Origin: Pseudophaeomoniella oleicola
Taxonomy: Eukaryota > Ascomycota > Eurotiomycetes > Phaeomoniellales > Phaeomoniellaceae
Assembly: GCA_003868215.1 (NCBI GenBank)
Contig: QWDQ01000022.1
Location: 299,146-363,145, forward strand
Length of the DNA: 64,000 nt
Direction of reading: 5' to 3'
Of this stretch, positions 22,401 to 32,258 are shown one piece after another (the first letter of the stretch is position 1; every line of letters begins with the position of its first letter). The translations under genes and the position numbers were made by a program. A model generated the notes under the pieces. The model had not been told where the DNA came from. It ran no database searches and saw only the letters and a list, made by a program, of their open reading frames with translations.

Positions 22401-23179
22401 TCATCATCTGCATCATCTCCTTCATCGAAACCAAATTGTGTGGCTGAGCGGCTACGCTTGTTCGCAGGCCTATGATGGCAATCGGGTGCATTCAAGGTTG
22501 ATGAGTCGGGTTGATCATAGCTCGAGACAAAGACAATTGGGCTTGGCAGCTGCTGAATGGGTTCAGAAGGACTGGCGTTGCTGGAAGTACCTGACTGAGC
22601 CGGCGTTAAACGTGGATCGACAGTAAGTGACGGCCGGCCACTAATGCCCATTGCTGCAGGACCAGTAGTGTCGTTCAAGGCTACTAGTTGTGTTGGATCT
22701 TCGGCGTTGTGCGATATATAGTGGGCATTCGAAGGTGTCGAGATATTGCTCGACTGTGGAGTGAGCACTTGTGGGTCGATATGTTCTGGAAGTTGCCCAG
22801 TGGGTTGATACATCATCATCTGGCGGTGAGCTTCGGCGCCTCCTGAAGGCTGTGCTGGATGTCCGAATTTCTGCTGTTGGCTCGCATATGATTGCGGCAT
22901 TTCAAAATCGGTTAGGCTTGATGAGGCCCTCTGTGTAGTAAAGCCTTCAGTTGCTTGATAATGATCCAGAAGGCCATCTTCTGGAGCTATTAGGCCGACG
23001 TCAGACGACGTAGATGGGTTAATAAAAGCATCCTTGTACGCACAAAGGAAGGCGGGGTTGTGGTGCGTCGAGGGAGCGCTGGTCACTTGGGACAATTGCT
23101 CAAAGGGCTGGTGCCAACCGTCGATGTACGGAGGTTCGTCATCTTCATTCTCAGGTGCCCATATATGTGTCATAGACAT
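19481..23179 (-). CDS. Large fungal C2H2 zinc-finger protein
   Basis: A single long frame of 1,232 aa from the ATG at 23179. The frame is open further upstream but begins there without an ATG, and MSMTHIWAPENEDDEPPYID is a credible N-terminus. Residues 1-800 are largely disordered and Ser/Pro-rich, with SP/TP sites and basic nuclear-localisation-like patches (KRRRAVSAGNK, STKRQRSKSEV). The zinc-binding region spans about 815-985: CNLCFKVKKFQKPSDWTKH, then CTFPQCPDPQSFKRKADWVR and CTISECNHTCFRRDNFVQHL. A separate CRFCGNICSSWKRLTVHLAK finger follows. The order (degenerate finger, long-loop finger, HLIREH finger, spaced last finger) is typical of a fungal C2H2 family of unknown targets. The C-terminal 250 residues are Pro/Gln/Met-rich with a short Gln run, a possible activation domain. 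It lies tandem to another C2H2 gene (15742-18009). Confidence 0.85.
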   Translation of the reverse strand: MSMTHIWAPENEDDEPPYIDGWHQPFEQLSQVTSAPSTHHNPAFLCAYKDAFINPSTSSDVGLIAPEDGLLDHYQATEGFTTQRASSSLTDFEMPQSYASQQQKFGHPAQPSGGAEAHRQMMMYQPTGQLPEHIDPQVLTPQSSNISTPSNAHYISHNAEDPTQLVALNDTTGPAAMGISGRPSLTVDPRLTPAQSGTSSNASPSEPIQQLPSPIVFVSSYDQPDSSTLNAPDCHHRPANKRSRSATQFGFDEGDDADDEAGSTHEQAHTGSTQQDERSGYPGLDPNARGDTYVPSPNQLQESRLVAEKNADVEDWLEKSEAGSDVDPQEATPLRKIVSKRRRAVSAGNKALGPGITQRRAIPGPGLLVDEESGEDLTSDALETSEPESPPAQLDVQFFSGGDSGYFPPTINLPPGDYAEEGDPSAHQFLGPHKWRDPFTGGVIESERNVLGTANAAMYDYELQSAKFDTASRRATWGTRRRRLSDSDIQSILSDSSSLRRLSKTPIASPSGRSRKGSFFGQALEQARGIIRKPSIGKSKSPPPPPFRPTSPAIDKKRDSASGIKPLERISSFGRAAKSPHPDTTSMLMAMTSQMAAIGGSSNVGVPNPRPNSTKRQRSKSEVPSGKTGTPGLAELMTNFGGPPIPTLASPMHERSRSQTIVPQKRHSDDEAEEADEDEEDDSIQSKGIKMDLHIQAANIVPDLEGFKTHARDLNPRGFDFLLQRVANEQAKRYKNLMNYKVKHTHAVHRSQKCMSGDRCSELGFGPRILEPRKSNKDPAMTTQFAVKSENCSDDDIAFDNAEGAVNPAQFPEGIPLPPVKCLPAEFECNLCFKVKKFQKPSDWTKHVHEDVQPFTCTFPQCPDPQSFKRKADWVRHENEKHRQLEWWSCTISECNHTCFRRDNFVQHLIREHKKPEPTLKPRSTLNKATLEKAREVDEVWRLVEECHHETEKKSREEPCRFCGNICSSWKRLTVHLAKHMEQISLPVLRLVEQANVSPHPVINPGFTKAMPDRSTITAGPSVLPGQLVPLETSNPMVGSSLYPSLQTVHRAPAFSVNEHYGTPRHLPATGSAMGPFSEGTDHNSSYALGNYASPTSAPINNPSASTYPPPYNAVPRHVQRHSPPQSQHGHLGYPANLNTMYIPQVSEPQMFSSPVEGMIGFQGSPVGTPSDMGMNTEMNNMSLSMNMQGYASDTGQMSMRGQGHLDTMTFHHQQQQHGSTFSSQGNSGYGF

Positions 23180-23885
23180 GATCAGTATTTCATGAGCTAA
23201 ACCCCCAGTGGTATTGAGAGGATAACGCCAATGAGTGATTTTAAACACAGATCCAAGGCGACAAGTCGTTTCCCGCTACCGTTGTCTTAAACAGAGTACT
23301 CGTGGAGCTCTGGAATTTGCGACAGACTCAAGAGTGGTCTCGACCGCGTCGAGGATGGGGCTGGAGACGATGTACTGCTAGAATGGATCGATATACTTCG
23401 GCACAGATCAGCCCACGGCATGAGATATCTTTGAATACGTTGTCAATATCTCAACAGGATCGCAATTGAATGAGCCTTTCACAATAGCTCGAACAAGAGG
23501 ATTGATATCGAAGCCAGTCAAGGGTTTAGTAAGAGGATCATACAGATTCTCAGGGGAAGGAATTAAGCGCGCACGGAGAAGACAGTGTGAAATAGTAAAG
23601 CACGTACCTGTAGGAGTGACCCTGTGTGGGGAGAGACACTCAAAGATGAAGGGAAGTATCCTTGAGTCAGGGGTTTGGAGGGAACAGAAGAGAATATTTC
23701 GAATGCCTCTATCCAGCCAACGCACTAGGTATCAAGACTGAGTATCCTTGCTGAGCATGGCGTACCGCGCGGCTGACTCGAGAACGCCTCGGAGAAGAAC
23801 GGGATGAATGTGCTGCTGTCAATGTGCTGTACAGTACAAGACAAGCTCATCCGGGGTATGTAAATTGATAGAATTTTCGAGACAC

Positions 23886-23922
23886 AGAGGGAGAGGGAGA
23901 GAAAGAGAGAGAGAGAGAGAGA
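23886..23922. repeat. GA-rich microsatellite
   Basis: Imperfect then perfect GA repeats in non-coding DNA. Confidence 0.85.
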
Positions 23923-25527
23923 ATGATTTGTATCCAGAGGAAGAGATGTCATGCACAGGTTTGGGGGCTGAAAACTATGGTATTATCTTGAATGTATGTG
24001 GGGGTAAGCCGCAGGTACGAACTTGAGGCCAGTACTTCAATCATCACGAAGACAGCGATAAGAAAGGGTTGAAGTATCTCCTGTGCATGCTCATGTTTCC
24101 TTTCTAGTGAGGAGATACTTATGTCATGCAGCGTTCAGTCACAACAACGAACATGTCATATCGGTCCAATTCGAGGCGAAGTAAAAAAAAGGCGACCGTG
24201 GTTTTCGGGCTTATTTGTCGAGGTGTGGGAACCTTTGGAACTTTTGAAGTGGGCAATGCTTCCCAGGTAGGATACCTAACAACGTACCGTAAGTTAATTA
24301 CTGTAGTATTGTAGTAGGCACCTTATAGTTAAGGTATGGTCATGTCAGTAAACTGTTTCTCCCGCAAATTGCCTCCTACAGTAACACCTCAGCAAGGCAG
24401 ATAGGGTCAATCAGGGGATACCGTCGGTAAGGTAAATACGATGTCTGAACGATGAACGAGCACAGATCCTTGCCGACTGACACTCACGGGGAAGGATACT
24501 CGTTGAAACTTACGCCTCCCCTATCAGCCCAATAACACGCTTCAGTGAATAACTTCTTCCCCGGTCGATTAGAACTGTACCTACTCCGTAGAGGTAAGGT
24601 ACCTACCTAGGTAGGTAGGTAAGCGACCTTTGCCTGCTCTCTTTACGGCCGAGTAAGAGATCATCATCACGACAGATTGGTCAAGTGATCCCATCTTGGA
24701 GACTGATTTACATACCTACTTCCTGGAGTTGGCAGGGGTGATGCTCACTACTACGTAGGAGATACTACGGCGAGGACGGTACAGCATCTAACGTAGTAGC
24801 ACGGAACATGGTAAGATGTCCATACTAGATTTCCACATTTCCTGCTTTTCTCCATTGATCATCCTCTTCTTTACCGACAACTATCAAAGTCTAATCCGCA
24901 AGGCAGACTGACACTCTCGCACTCCAGCAGCTCAAACCATCTTGATGAGAACAGGCCTATCCACTATCTTCACGGTGCCCCGTTGTCGACTGCGGCGTAA
25001 CTGCATGGGTACATATATCTTACGATCATGATCATATCGTGTATTACAGGACGATAATCACCCGAAGGAGACCTCCTCAACTCTTACCTACTGCTCTTTC
25101 AGCAGAACCACGATCTATCGCTCACAAAGTAGAACATGATACTTCTATACCTGATTGATCGAAAAGTCCATACACAAAGAAGTTAAACAATCATTTCTAC
25201 TTGAACGATAACCACTGGGAGCATATACTGCAGTAACCATAGTCGGGTCAAGGCAGGGCGCTTATTTCTCACTCTATCGCGGTGGAAGACGTCGATTGGA
25301 AACTATCTTATGTCCTTGCAATTTAATTATTACTACGTAGGTGACTCCCTTTCCCGTGCTGTGCCTCCACAAAGCTTCAAGCCGCCGCTCTTGTACTCCA
25401 CCCCCATCGTGGCGCAAGTCCAAGTCTAAGCCTAAGCTAAGCCGCCTTTTCCGAGCCTTTTTTGTACCCTCGGTCGACGAGACAGTAAACACAGAAACCC
25501 CCTCCCTCCAATCACCACCAATACCTA

Positions 25528-25562
25528 TCATCATCATCATCATCATCATCGTCATTATCATC
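25528..25562. repeat. (ATC)n microsatellite
   Basis: Trinucleotide ATC/TCA repeat of about ten units, slightly interrupted. Confidence 0.85.
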
Positions 25563-26455
25563 AATTCCATACAGGTACATACAATTCAATCATCACCGAG
25601 ATGACCACCTGCATTTCAACACACCCATCCACCCATCCACCCATTTCCTTACCATGTCACCCCAGGCACCTACCTGCCTTTATCTACCCAACCCAACCCA
25701 ACCCAAGCCCCAACCCTCGCTGTCCTTTACCCTCCACCCTCCACCCTCCATCTCCCAAAATTCTTCAACAACGGTAAGGCATCATCACCACCACCGCCAC
25801 CACGGACTACTTACAGCTGCTCCTTAAGGTAGGTAAGTACCTACCTAGGCAACCTCGACTCTGTACTCCCGTCCATCACCTCCTGTACCTCCTCTAGGTA
25901 CCCAACCCACGCTAGTAGTATGAAGTAAACAAGACCAACATTAAACATAGCCCTCCACGGCTCGACGTATGAATCGAAAGAAAAGTGAGGCAAGGTTTCT
26001 CTACTTGGAGATTGAACAGCGCTTGTTCTCTGCATGATAATATGAAGAAAAAGGGTTCAAGCATATCCGTTCATTGGTATCCTCACTGGAATGGTACTAC
26101 CTGATCATAAGCTACCTAGCTACCTACATACCTACCTAACATGTCTATGCCTAAGATACCTAGACATGACGTCTCTTGCCGATATAAAAAGCCTTGAATC
26201 TAAATTTGAAACCACCCCGAAAAGGGGACGAGAAAAGGCGCCAATGAAACAAACTCTCTCTCTTCTTGTGTAGGTTACACTAATTGCACAACCCCCCAAA
26301 GCCATCCAAGCTTCCATTGCCCTTCCAGAAGATCGCCCTTGATGGACATGGATCAACAACGTTCTCGTATCCATTCAATCCTTATCACATGCTGTGCTGA
26401 CTACCTTAGTCAGTGATGATCCGCCGCTCGAGTTTCAGCCCCGTCTACCACTCGC

Positions 26456-28663
26456 TCAATGCCTGCTGTCTCTACTGTCTCTTTCTCGGTCCCTAGTGTC
26501 TCTAGCATCTCTAGTGTCCCTGCTCTCTCCGCGACTAACATCACTCCCCATGCCCCCTCGGGAGCTGCCCGATCGTTCTAGCTTTGGTGGCTCAACATTG
26601 TCATAGTAATCGTACCCACCGGGTAGGCCCCGTCCACTAGTGCTACTGCTTTGAAAGTATTGTGATGCTAAAGAATTTCGATGTGAGGGCGGCGCTTGGC
26701 TTTGTGTTGCTCTGCGGGAAGTGGAACTTTCGTATGCCGAAGGGCCAGCGGAATTGCGCGCCGGGGCTTCTCGGCTATTCGATGAGGCATTGGAGGAGGA
26801 CTGCACAATGGTTGTGTTCCGCGAGTCTCTACTAGTCGACGGCGGAGGCATTGCGGATGCCCTATTCGGGGTTGCCGAAACAGATTGTGATCGCTCCACG
26901 AACCTTTTGGGTTGCTCTTCTTGCCGACTTTTGTGACTTTTATCCGTTTCAGCCTCTAAACTCTTGATCTTCGCTTCAAGCCGAGAGATGGTCGCAGCCT
27001 GTTCGCCCTTTGTGTTCTCCGCTTCACGAATGCGGTTGTTTCGATCTATGTTATAAGTGTTAATCTCGGAACGAAGCTTGGCATTTGTCTCCTCAACGAC
27101 CTTGGCCTGCTTGTTGCAATCGGAGTGGGAAGCCTTGAGCGCACCCTCATGAGCATTTCTCTCAGACTCGAGCATGTGCTTCAAATCGGCTACAGCCCTT
27201 TCGTGTTGCGCATGAGTCATCAGGAGTGCATCCCGAGATTGAAGGAGCAGTGCTCTTTCTTCTCTCAATGCCGATATTTCCTGACACAGTGCAGCCTTTT
27301 CAGACACCAGTCTCGCATTGTCAAGAACGAACGCTTCGGCTTGCTCGGCCTTCTGCCTATATTTCTTCAGGTCATGCCGAAGAGTGCTGGTTTCCCCTTT
27401 TAGTTCGTCAATGATCTTCGAATATTGCGACTGCACCGCTTTCATGTCCGTCCTCGTCCTCTCTGGACGATGCGTCGTCACCAGTCGAACAATATCCGGC
27501 AAAAGTACAGACAGCTGCTGGATTAACGCATCGTCATTATCTCTCGTCGGCGGAGGGGTTGGCGCCAATCCAGGATCACGATCAAAACGAGATGGTACCC
27601 CCGGTGGAGGATTCATCTCCATCCCGGGTAATTGCTGCTGATACTGAAGCGGCCCATGCGAGGTGGGTACCAGTGATAGCGGATGCACATGTGCGTATGG
27701 ATGAAATCCAGGCACCGGGGAGTATGAAACTAGAGGGCCAAATGCAGGCGAATTCGGGAAAGGGATCGGTGATTGGTGTGGGTCACGAGGGTGAGGATAT
27801 CCAGGATATGCCAGTTGAGACGGAGGATATGCGTAAGCTTGAGGTAGACCATGCGCTGGGTGATAGTGTTGAGTGGGCACCGTTGTCATACCCGACAAGT
27901 CGGATGGTGGTGCGTTTGAGGCTGACGAGGGTCTATTGGGTAATGGATTCGAAGGTTCGTCAATTTTCGTTTCCGGTGGATCTATTATTGTCTGTTCAGT
28001 TGGTAGAGCAGGTCGTTGGTCACTGTCCTCCCTCGGGGTATTCGCAACCGGGGTACTCTCTGTGCCTTCTGAACTTGCTTCAGCCAGATCTTTCGCTGGT
28101 TGCTCACTTAAAGGTGACGAAACCGGTTCAGTTTGCACCTTCGGGTCTTTCTTATGATCCAACTCCAACTCCGCCCCTGCACTTGATGCATTTGTAACAG
28201 TCGATGCCAGCGCAGGTTCGGAGGGTGGTTCAGAGGTCGAAACTAAATCGTTTGGCTGTACAAGCTCGCTCCGTTCATTTCTTGGCGTAGCTTGATCGAG
28301 CTCATCTTCGACGAATGGTTGTAAATATTGCGATACTAGCCCGGCGGAAGGCAGGGCCTTGGGTGTCTCTGAGATCTCCGGTTCAAACGCTGTCGTTGCT
28401 GGAGTGGACGGAATAGAATCTGGTAATGCAGGTAGCTCCTCTGCTGCGGATATGATTGAAGGTATCGAGTGGACCAGTTCCGGGGAAGGACTAGATGTAC
28501 GTTCATCTTCTGATGACCTTGATGTCGTTTTGCTTATTGTGCTTCCCCGGTCAGAGACAGTCTTGCTTCGACTTCTTTTCTCGCCCCTCTTTCTTTCTCG
28601 GACCATCCCTTGGGATGTGTAATACACGTTGGCAACATTGCCAAAAGGCATTTTGTTCATCAT
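26456..28663 (-). CDS. Disordered protein with central coiled coil, function unknown
   Basis: Single-exon frame of 735 aa from ATG-ATG at 28663 (MMNKMPFGNVANVYYTSQGM). Residues 20-270 are disordered, basic then acidic (Ser/Glu/Pro-rich). Residues 270-380 are Pro/Tyr/His-rich (LPQAYAYPPSQLAYPGYPHP). Residues about 410-575 form a strong coiled coil (heptad-rich, KKYRQKAEQAEAFVLDNARL and ISRLEAKIKSLEAE). The C-terminal 130 residues are Ser/Arg-rich and end in repeated RD dipeptides (RDTRDARDTRD). No catalytic or membrane motif is visible. The RD/SR tail suggests RNA or nuclear association, but that is only an impression. It is divergent from the complex I subunit gene at 29702. I do not recognise a named family. 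Confidence 0.72.
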   Translation of the reverse strand: MMNKMPFGNVANVYYTSQGMVRERKRGEKRSRSKTVSDRGSTISKTTSRSSEDERTSSPSPELVHSIPSIISAAEELPALPDSIPSTPATTAFEPEISETPKALPSAGLVSQYLQPFVEDELDQATPRNERSELVQPNDLVSTSEPPSEPALASTVTNASSAGAELELDHKKDPKVQTEPVSSPLSEQPAKDLAEASSEGTESTPVANTPREDSDQRPALPTEQTIIDPPETKIDEPSNPLPNRPSSASNAPPSDLSGMTTVPTQHYHPAHGLPQAYAYPPSQLAYPGYPHPRDPHQSPIPFPNSPAFGPLVSYSPVPGFHPYAHVHPLSLVPTSHGPLQYQQQLPGMEMNPPPGVPSRFDRDPGLAPTPPPTRDNDDALIQQLSVLLPDIVRLVTTHRPERTRTDMKAVQSQYSKIIDELKGETSTLRHDLKKYRQKAEQAEAFVLDNARLVSEKAALCQEISALREERALLLQSRDALLMTHAQHERAVADLKHMLESERNAHEGALKASHSDCNKQAKVVEETNAKLRSEINTYNIDRNNRIREAENTKGEQAATISRLEAKIKSLEAETDKSHKSRQEEQPKRFVERSQSVSATPNRASAMPPPSTSRDSRNTTIVQSSSNASSNSREAPARNSAGPSAYESSTSRRATQSQAPPSHRNSLASQYFQSSSTSGRGLPGGYDYYDNVEPPKLERSGSSRGGMGSDVSRGESRDTRDARDTRDRERDSRDSRH

Positions 28664-29701
28664 TCTTCAGATTTACTGGATAGGTGGTTTTGCGCTCTTC
28701 TCTTTCGGCGCGATTAGGTCCCGAATTCTCGATCAATTACTCTTTTCCGGCTTCGCTCGCTGTAGTATATTGCACATACCCTGACATTCCGTATATTGTT
28801 AATAATAAGAGGACGTCGGCTGTCAAACATTGTAGGTGGAAAACGGTTACTGAGGTAGAAGGATGAAGATTGCGCAAAGGATACCGAGATCTTTCGCAAG
28901 CGAATTTAGCAGATGGAGGCAGGAATAGATATAAAAAGGAGTCGTGTGATTGAGATTGCAGCGAGGAAAGGAGAAGAAATTCAGACTGGATTTGGGATAC
29001 TCTTATTCAAAGCAGGGTACAAGGGTTCGGGATCAGGGAGTGGAAACCAACTACCATACTACGTAGTAGTGTCAGTCAGTACAACCTACGGCGCCAAAGA
29101 ATAAAAAAGATCATGCAAGGCGCAAAATCTAAGTGTGATGGAACCAATTGTGGATGATATATCGAAAATCTGGTATGGTCGATCATCCAAATGATGGGTA
29201 TCCCTGCCCAAGAAACAGACATTTTGGAAGCATTGCTGCCCAAGATGTGGGTCGTTTCCCGGTATTCTGCGTCCTTCTTGCATGAACTCGCGTATGGCCT
29301 GCAAGGGATTGGACAGAGAAGTGACTCAAGGCTCAAGGCTGACGGTGATACTGTGTATGTAACACAGGAAAAGGTGCAAATTATGCATCGTGATGGGAGG
29401 ACAAGAAGGGGGAGGATGAGAGGGGAGGAAAGATTGTTTGTTGGCAGACCATAATTGGAGGTTGACGAGGACCTACTGTACGTAGTATAGTTAAAGGCCA
29501 ATCAGTAACTCGATAAGTGAAGAACCAATAAATGTCCTTCTATAACGGACGTCCCGGGTAACTTAACCTTACGGGCGGCCGCAACAAGTGACTGAAACGG
29601 TTTAGGGGGGTTGCCAAGACTGACCTTTGCTCAATTGGCAATCCACGTCCAGACATCACTGCTTGAGCTTCGTCGTCAAGATCAGATGCTGTGAAGCCAC
29701 C
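28664..29701. promoter_or_regulatory. Divergent promoter region, coiled-coil gene / complex I subunit
   Basis: A 1.04-kb interval between two outward-facing starts. It contains two TACGTAGTA motifs, at about 29060-29068 and 29480-29488. A minus-strand frame at 29076-29501 and its overlap on the plus strand look like chance. Confidence 0.45.
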
Positions 29702-30395
29702 ATGTTTCCCTCCAGGCGAGCTGCGGCTCGATCACTACACCAGAACCTGTCCAGGTCGAGCAGACGCTATGCCTCCCATTCGGCGCACGCTGACCCCCAT
29801 CATGCCGAACCCGTGAAAGAAAGCTTCGGTGTAAGTAGCCATAGACCTCCAGGTCGTTGAAGCTACGAGATCAGGACTGACAAGTTTCACAGAAAGGTTT
29901 TTACCTTGGCTTTGGCTCACCGGTTTTATTTTATGTCCTATACCAACTCAACCAGTCCTCGAAACAGGGCGACGGATCCTTCGTCAGTCGCTTGATCGGG
30001 AAATACACCGAGAAGCAGGAGGGGTACCAGAAGAAGATGGCGGTCCATATGGCAGCCGTAGAGCAGGCATCGGTCGATCGACAGATTTTCACAACAGAAG
30101 AGAAATCTGGAGTGCGCAGTGGGATTAATCTCAGATATCCAGAGTAGGTGTACTCATTGGGACCAGCGATTTGCGGACGTTACTAACCTTGCGACCTTGC
30201 AGGCAATTCAACAACGGATCGCCATACAACGTTGTAGCTGGTCACAGTGCCGACCTCAGCAAGGTCATGACTCATTATCAGGATAAGCGCGACAAGGCAG
30301 AGGAGGAGAGGCTCGCTAGAGTAAAAGATGGCAAGATCTCTAGTGTCTACGATTCAAAGCCAGTTGAGCCGGTGAAAGCGGTCTCCCCGGTTTAA
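29702..30395 (+). CDS. NADH:ubiquinone oxidoreductase 17.8 kDa-type accessory subunit, mitochondrial
   Basis: Three exons, 29702-29830, 29893-30143 and 30203-30395, give 190 aa. The introns run GTAAGT to TCACAG and GTAGGT to TGCAG. The N-terminus is a classic mitochondrial presequence (RRAAARSLHQNLSRSSRRYA) with no acids. After a His-rich linker comes one membrane-like segment (GFYLGFGSPVLFYVLYQL). The matrix or intermembrane part follows, with FVSRLIGKYTEKQEGYQKKM, a conserved-looking LRYPEQFNNGSPYNVVAGH block and a charged C-terminal helix (HYQDKRDKAEEERLARVKD). These features match the fungal complex I subunit first described as 17.8 kDa in Neurospora. I rely on memory of that family, so the exact subunit name carries some risk. 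The inner mitochondrial membrane location is secure. It is convergent with HPM1. Confidence 0.78.
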
Positions 30396-30514
30396 AATTG
30401 TACATATAAGCATGCATTGATTTACGAACACGTCCAATGGAAGCAATTTCTGTGACAAATCTTTCGTCGACATCTAGCATACCCGCGTTTGATGGCCCCG
30501 TTGCCTTGGATCCT

Positions 30515-31645
30515 TCACCCAATCTTAATGACAATGCGACCTACTCCAACGTTCGGGACGTCGAGGATGGTCCCATAGCGTATTCCTCGTTCTTCGAGGC
30601 GTCTGCAGAAATCATCCACTCCGCCGCCGACTCCGAAATATATCTTCTTGGCAGCTACTAAAGCTATTGCTTCATTGTCTCCTTCCAGGAGTCTATACAG
30701 AGTGTCGGTAAATGCGTCGACAGTTAGTGGTGAGTATATGGTTTCGCTTGCAAGCACTAGCCTCTGCTCTTGGCCTGCCGGCAGCGAAGCTTGAAGTATT
30801 AAGTCTGTCAAATCCTGTGACCATGCACCCGAGATGAAATCTAGGGATATGTTCGAAATCTGCAAGCTCTTGATGAATTGTTGCTTCATGTTTTCATCGA
30901 TCTCCAATTCACCTTCCTGGTTTGTGGCTCCCTGAGAACAGTGCCATGTAAGTAGCAAATTCGGTAGGGTGACCAGCTTGAGCACTGCTTCATTATAATC
31001 GCAAACGGTGAGATGAAGGCCTCCCTGTCTCCGAGAGTCCGGCATGGCGAGGTATTGAGCGAGTACAGCCATTGAGGCTACAGCCGTCCCAGCCCCGAGC
31101 TCTATGCAATGTAACGCTGCTATATCGGGAGCAGACGACAAAACAGTTGCGTTAGAATCCGAGGCGACTTGAGCAAGGTCGAGAGAACATTCCCACGTCT
31201 TAAACCCACCCTCATAGACTCCGGAGGTCAGATCACCCTGATCTAGGCCAGCAAGTAGATCATCATTTTCTGCTGCATCCTCGGCCATCAGCTGCGTTCG
31301 AACATCGAATAGTTCCCGCCTCGGTAGCTTGAAGTGTTGTTGATCGTTGCCAATAGTAATATAGCTGAATGAGATATGGGAAGGTAAACAGTCAAGCTAT
31401 AGTGGTGTAAGTTAGTATGTCCTAGGTAATAGATGATCGCAGTATTACGCAGTATGACAATCTGTTCATCAAAACGCCTTCAAATAGTAAGTGAGACTTA
31501 CCAGTTCTTGAAGGGTATGTGATCGTGGAGGTATTAGAGATGTCGATGCGTCGGACTGGCCAGGAATATGCGTTTGAACTGGGACTTCGCTAAGATCTTC
31601 ATCGTCGATATCATCTCCCGAAAACCCAAAGGAAAACCCAGACAT
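30515..31645 (-). CDS. HPM1: Protein-histidine N-methyltransferase (Hpm1/METTL18 family)
   Basis: Two exons, 31645-31502 and 31396-30515, with a 105-nt intron (donor GTAAGT, branch ACTAAC, acceptor TATAG), give 341 aa. Yeast Hpm1 methylates one histidine of ribosomal protein Rpl3 and so influences 60S assembly. Seen: N-terminus MSGFSFGFSGDDIDDEDL, the family signature; then LDCLPSHISFSYI and LPRRELFDVRTQLMAED, also characteristic. The SAM-binding motif I is HCIELGAGTA, preceded by GGFKTWECSLDLAQ. Post-I is LTVCDYNEAVLKLV. Near the C-terminus, LVLASETIYSP and a VAAKKIYFGVGGGVDDF block complete the seven-beta-strand fold. Start and splice sites are unambiguous. It is divergent from a SET-MYND gene. 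Confidence 0.93.
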
Positions 31646-32258
31646 AAATGCTAGCTGAAGTCTTTGCTGTAAGTATAGCTAATGCTGGGAATTTGAAGTC
31701 TCTGGTTTGTATCCTTCGCAGAGAGATGCCCCTGCGTAGGGAGCCGCATCGAAATTTTTATTTATACGTTGGAGGACTTTCCTGACGTCCAGCTTCCTGC
31801 ATTTCCATCCAACTGACAACCCAGTTCACGCTTCTAGATGTATTATCCGAAGTTCCTTTCGGAACTTTGCATCATGTCAGTATGGAATTACTAAGGACTC
31901 GAATAGCAGCGAGCATGCTCGCATAAGTGTGGTCCGTCAATTTATTCGCAATTTCGGTAGATTCGGTTTCGCTGTTGGAACGAGGAAGTGTTACAAGAGC
32001 CGTTGCTCCCAACGATCCGGGCAGGTCAATGCCCACCTTGTCACATGCATTTCTCCTATCTCATGCTTTCGGACCCCGTGGAGCATCCAATGTAAGGTGC
32101 ACGCTGCATACAACCTATGTTGATGAGGTTGTCGATGAGCTGAGAAGGCTGATTACCCTTTACCATCCACTCAGAGCAACTTCCTTTCTTGTCGAGTTCT
32201 CCTCCATTCAATACAGCGTCACCAGCTGTGACTCCACAAGGCAGCCGAAGCTTGCAAT
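31646..32258. promoter_or_regulatory. Divergent promoter HPM1 / SET-MYND gene
   Basis: 613 bp between two opposite starts. No single element is convincing by eye. Confidence 0.5.

Larger units (their letters stand above)
23180..26455. other. 3.3-kb intergenic region upstream of the 1,232-aa C2H2 gene
   Basis: Non-coding as far as I can tell. It holds a GA repeat at 23886-23922, the palindrome CTACCTAGGTAGGTAGG near 24604, TACTACGTAG-type motifs near 24750 and 25332, an ATC microsatellite at 25528-25562, and pyrimidine-rich CCCATCCA/CCTCCACC tracts at 25620-25760. The length and pyrimidine content fit a long regulatory region and leader for the zinc-finger gene. Confidence 0.5.
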
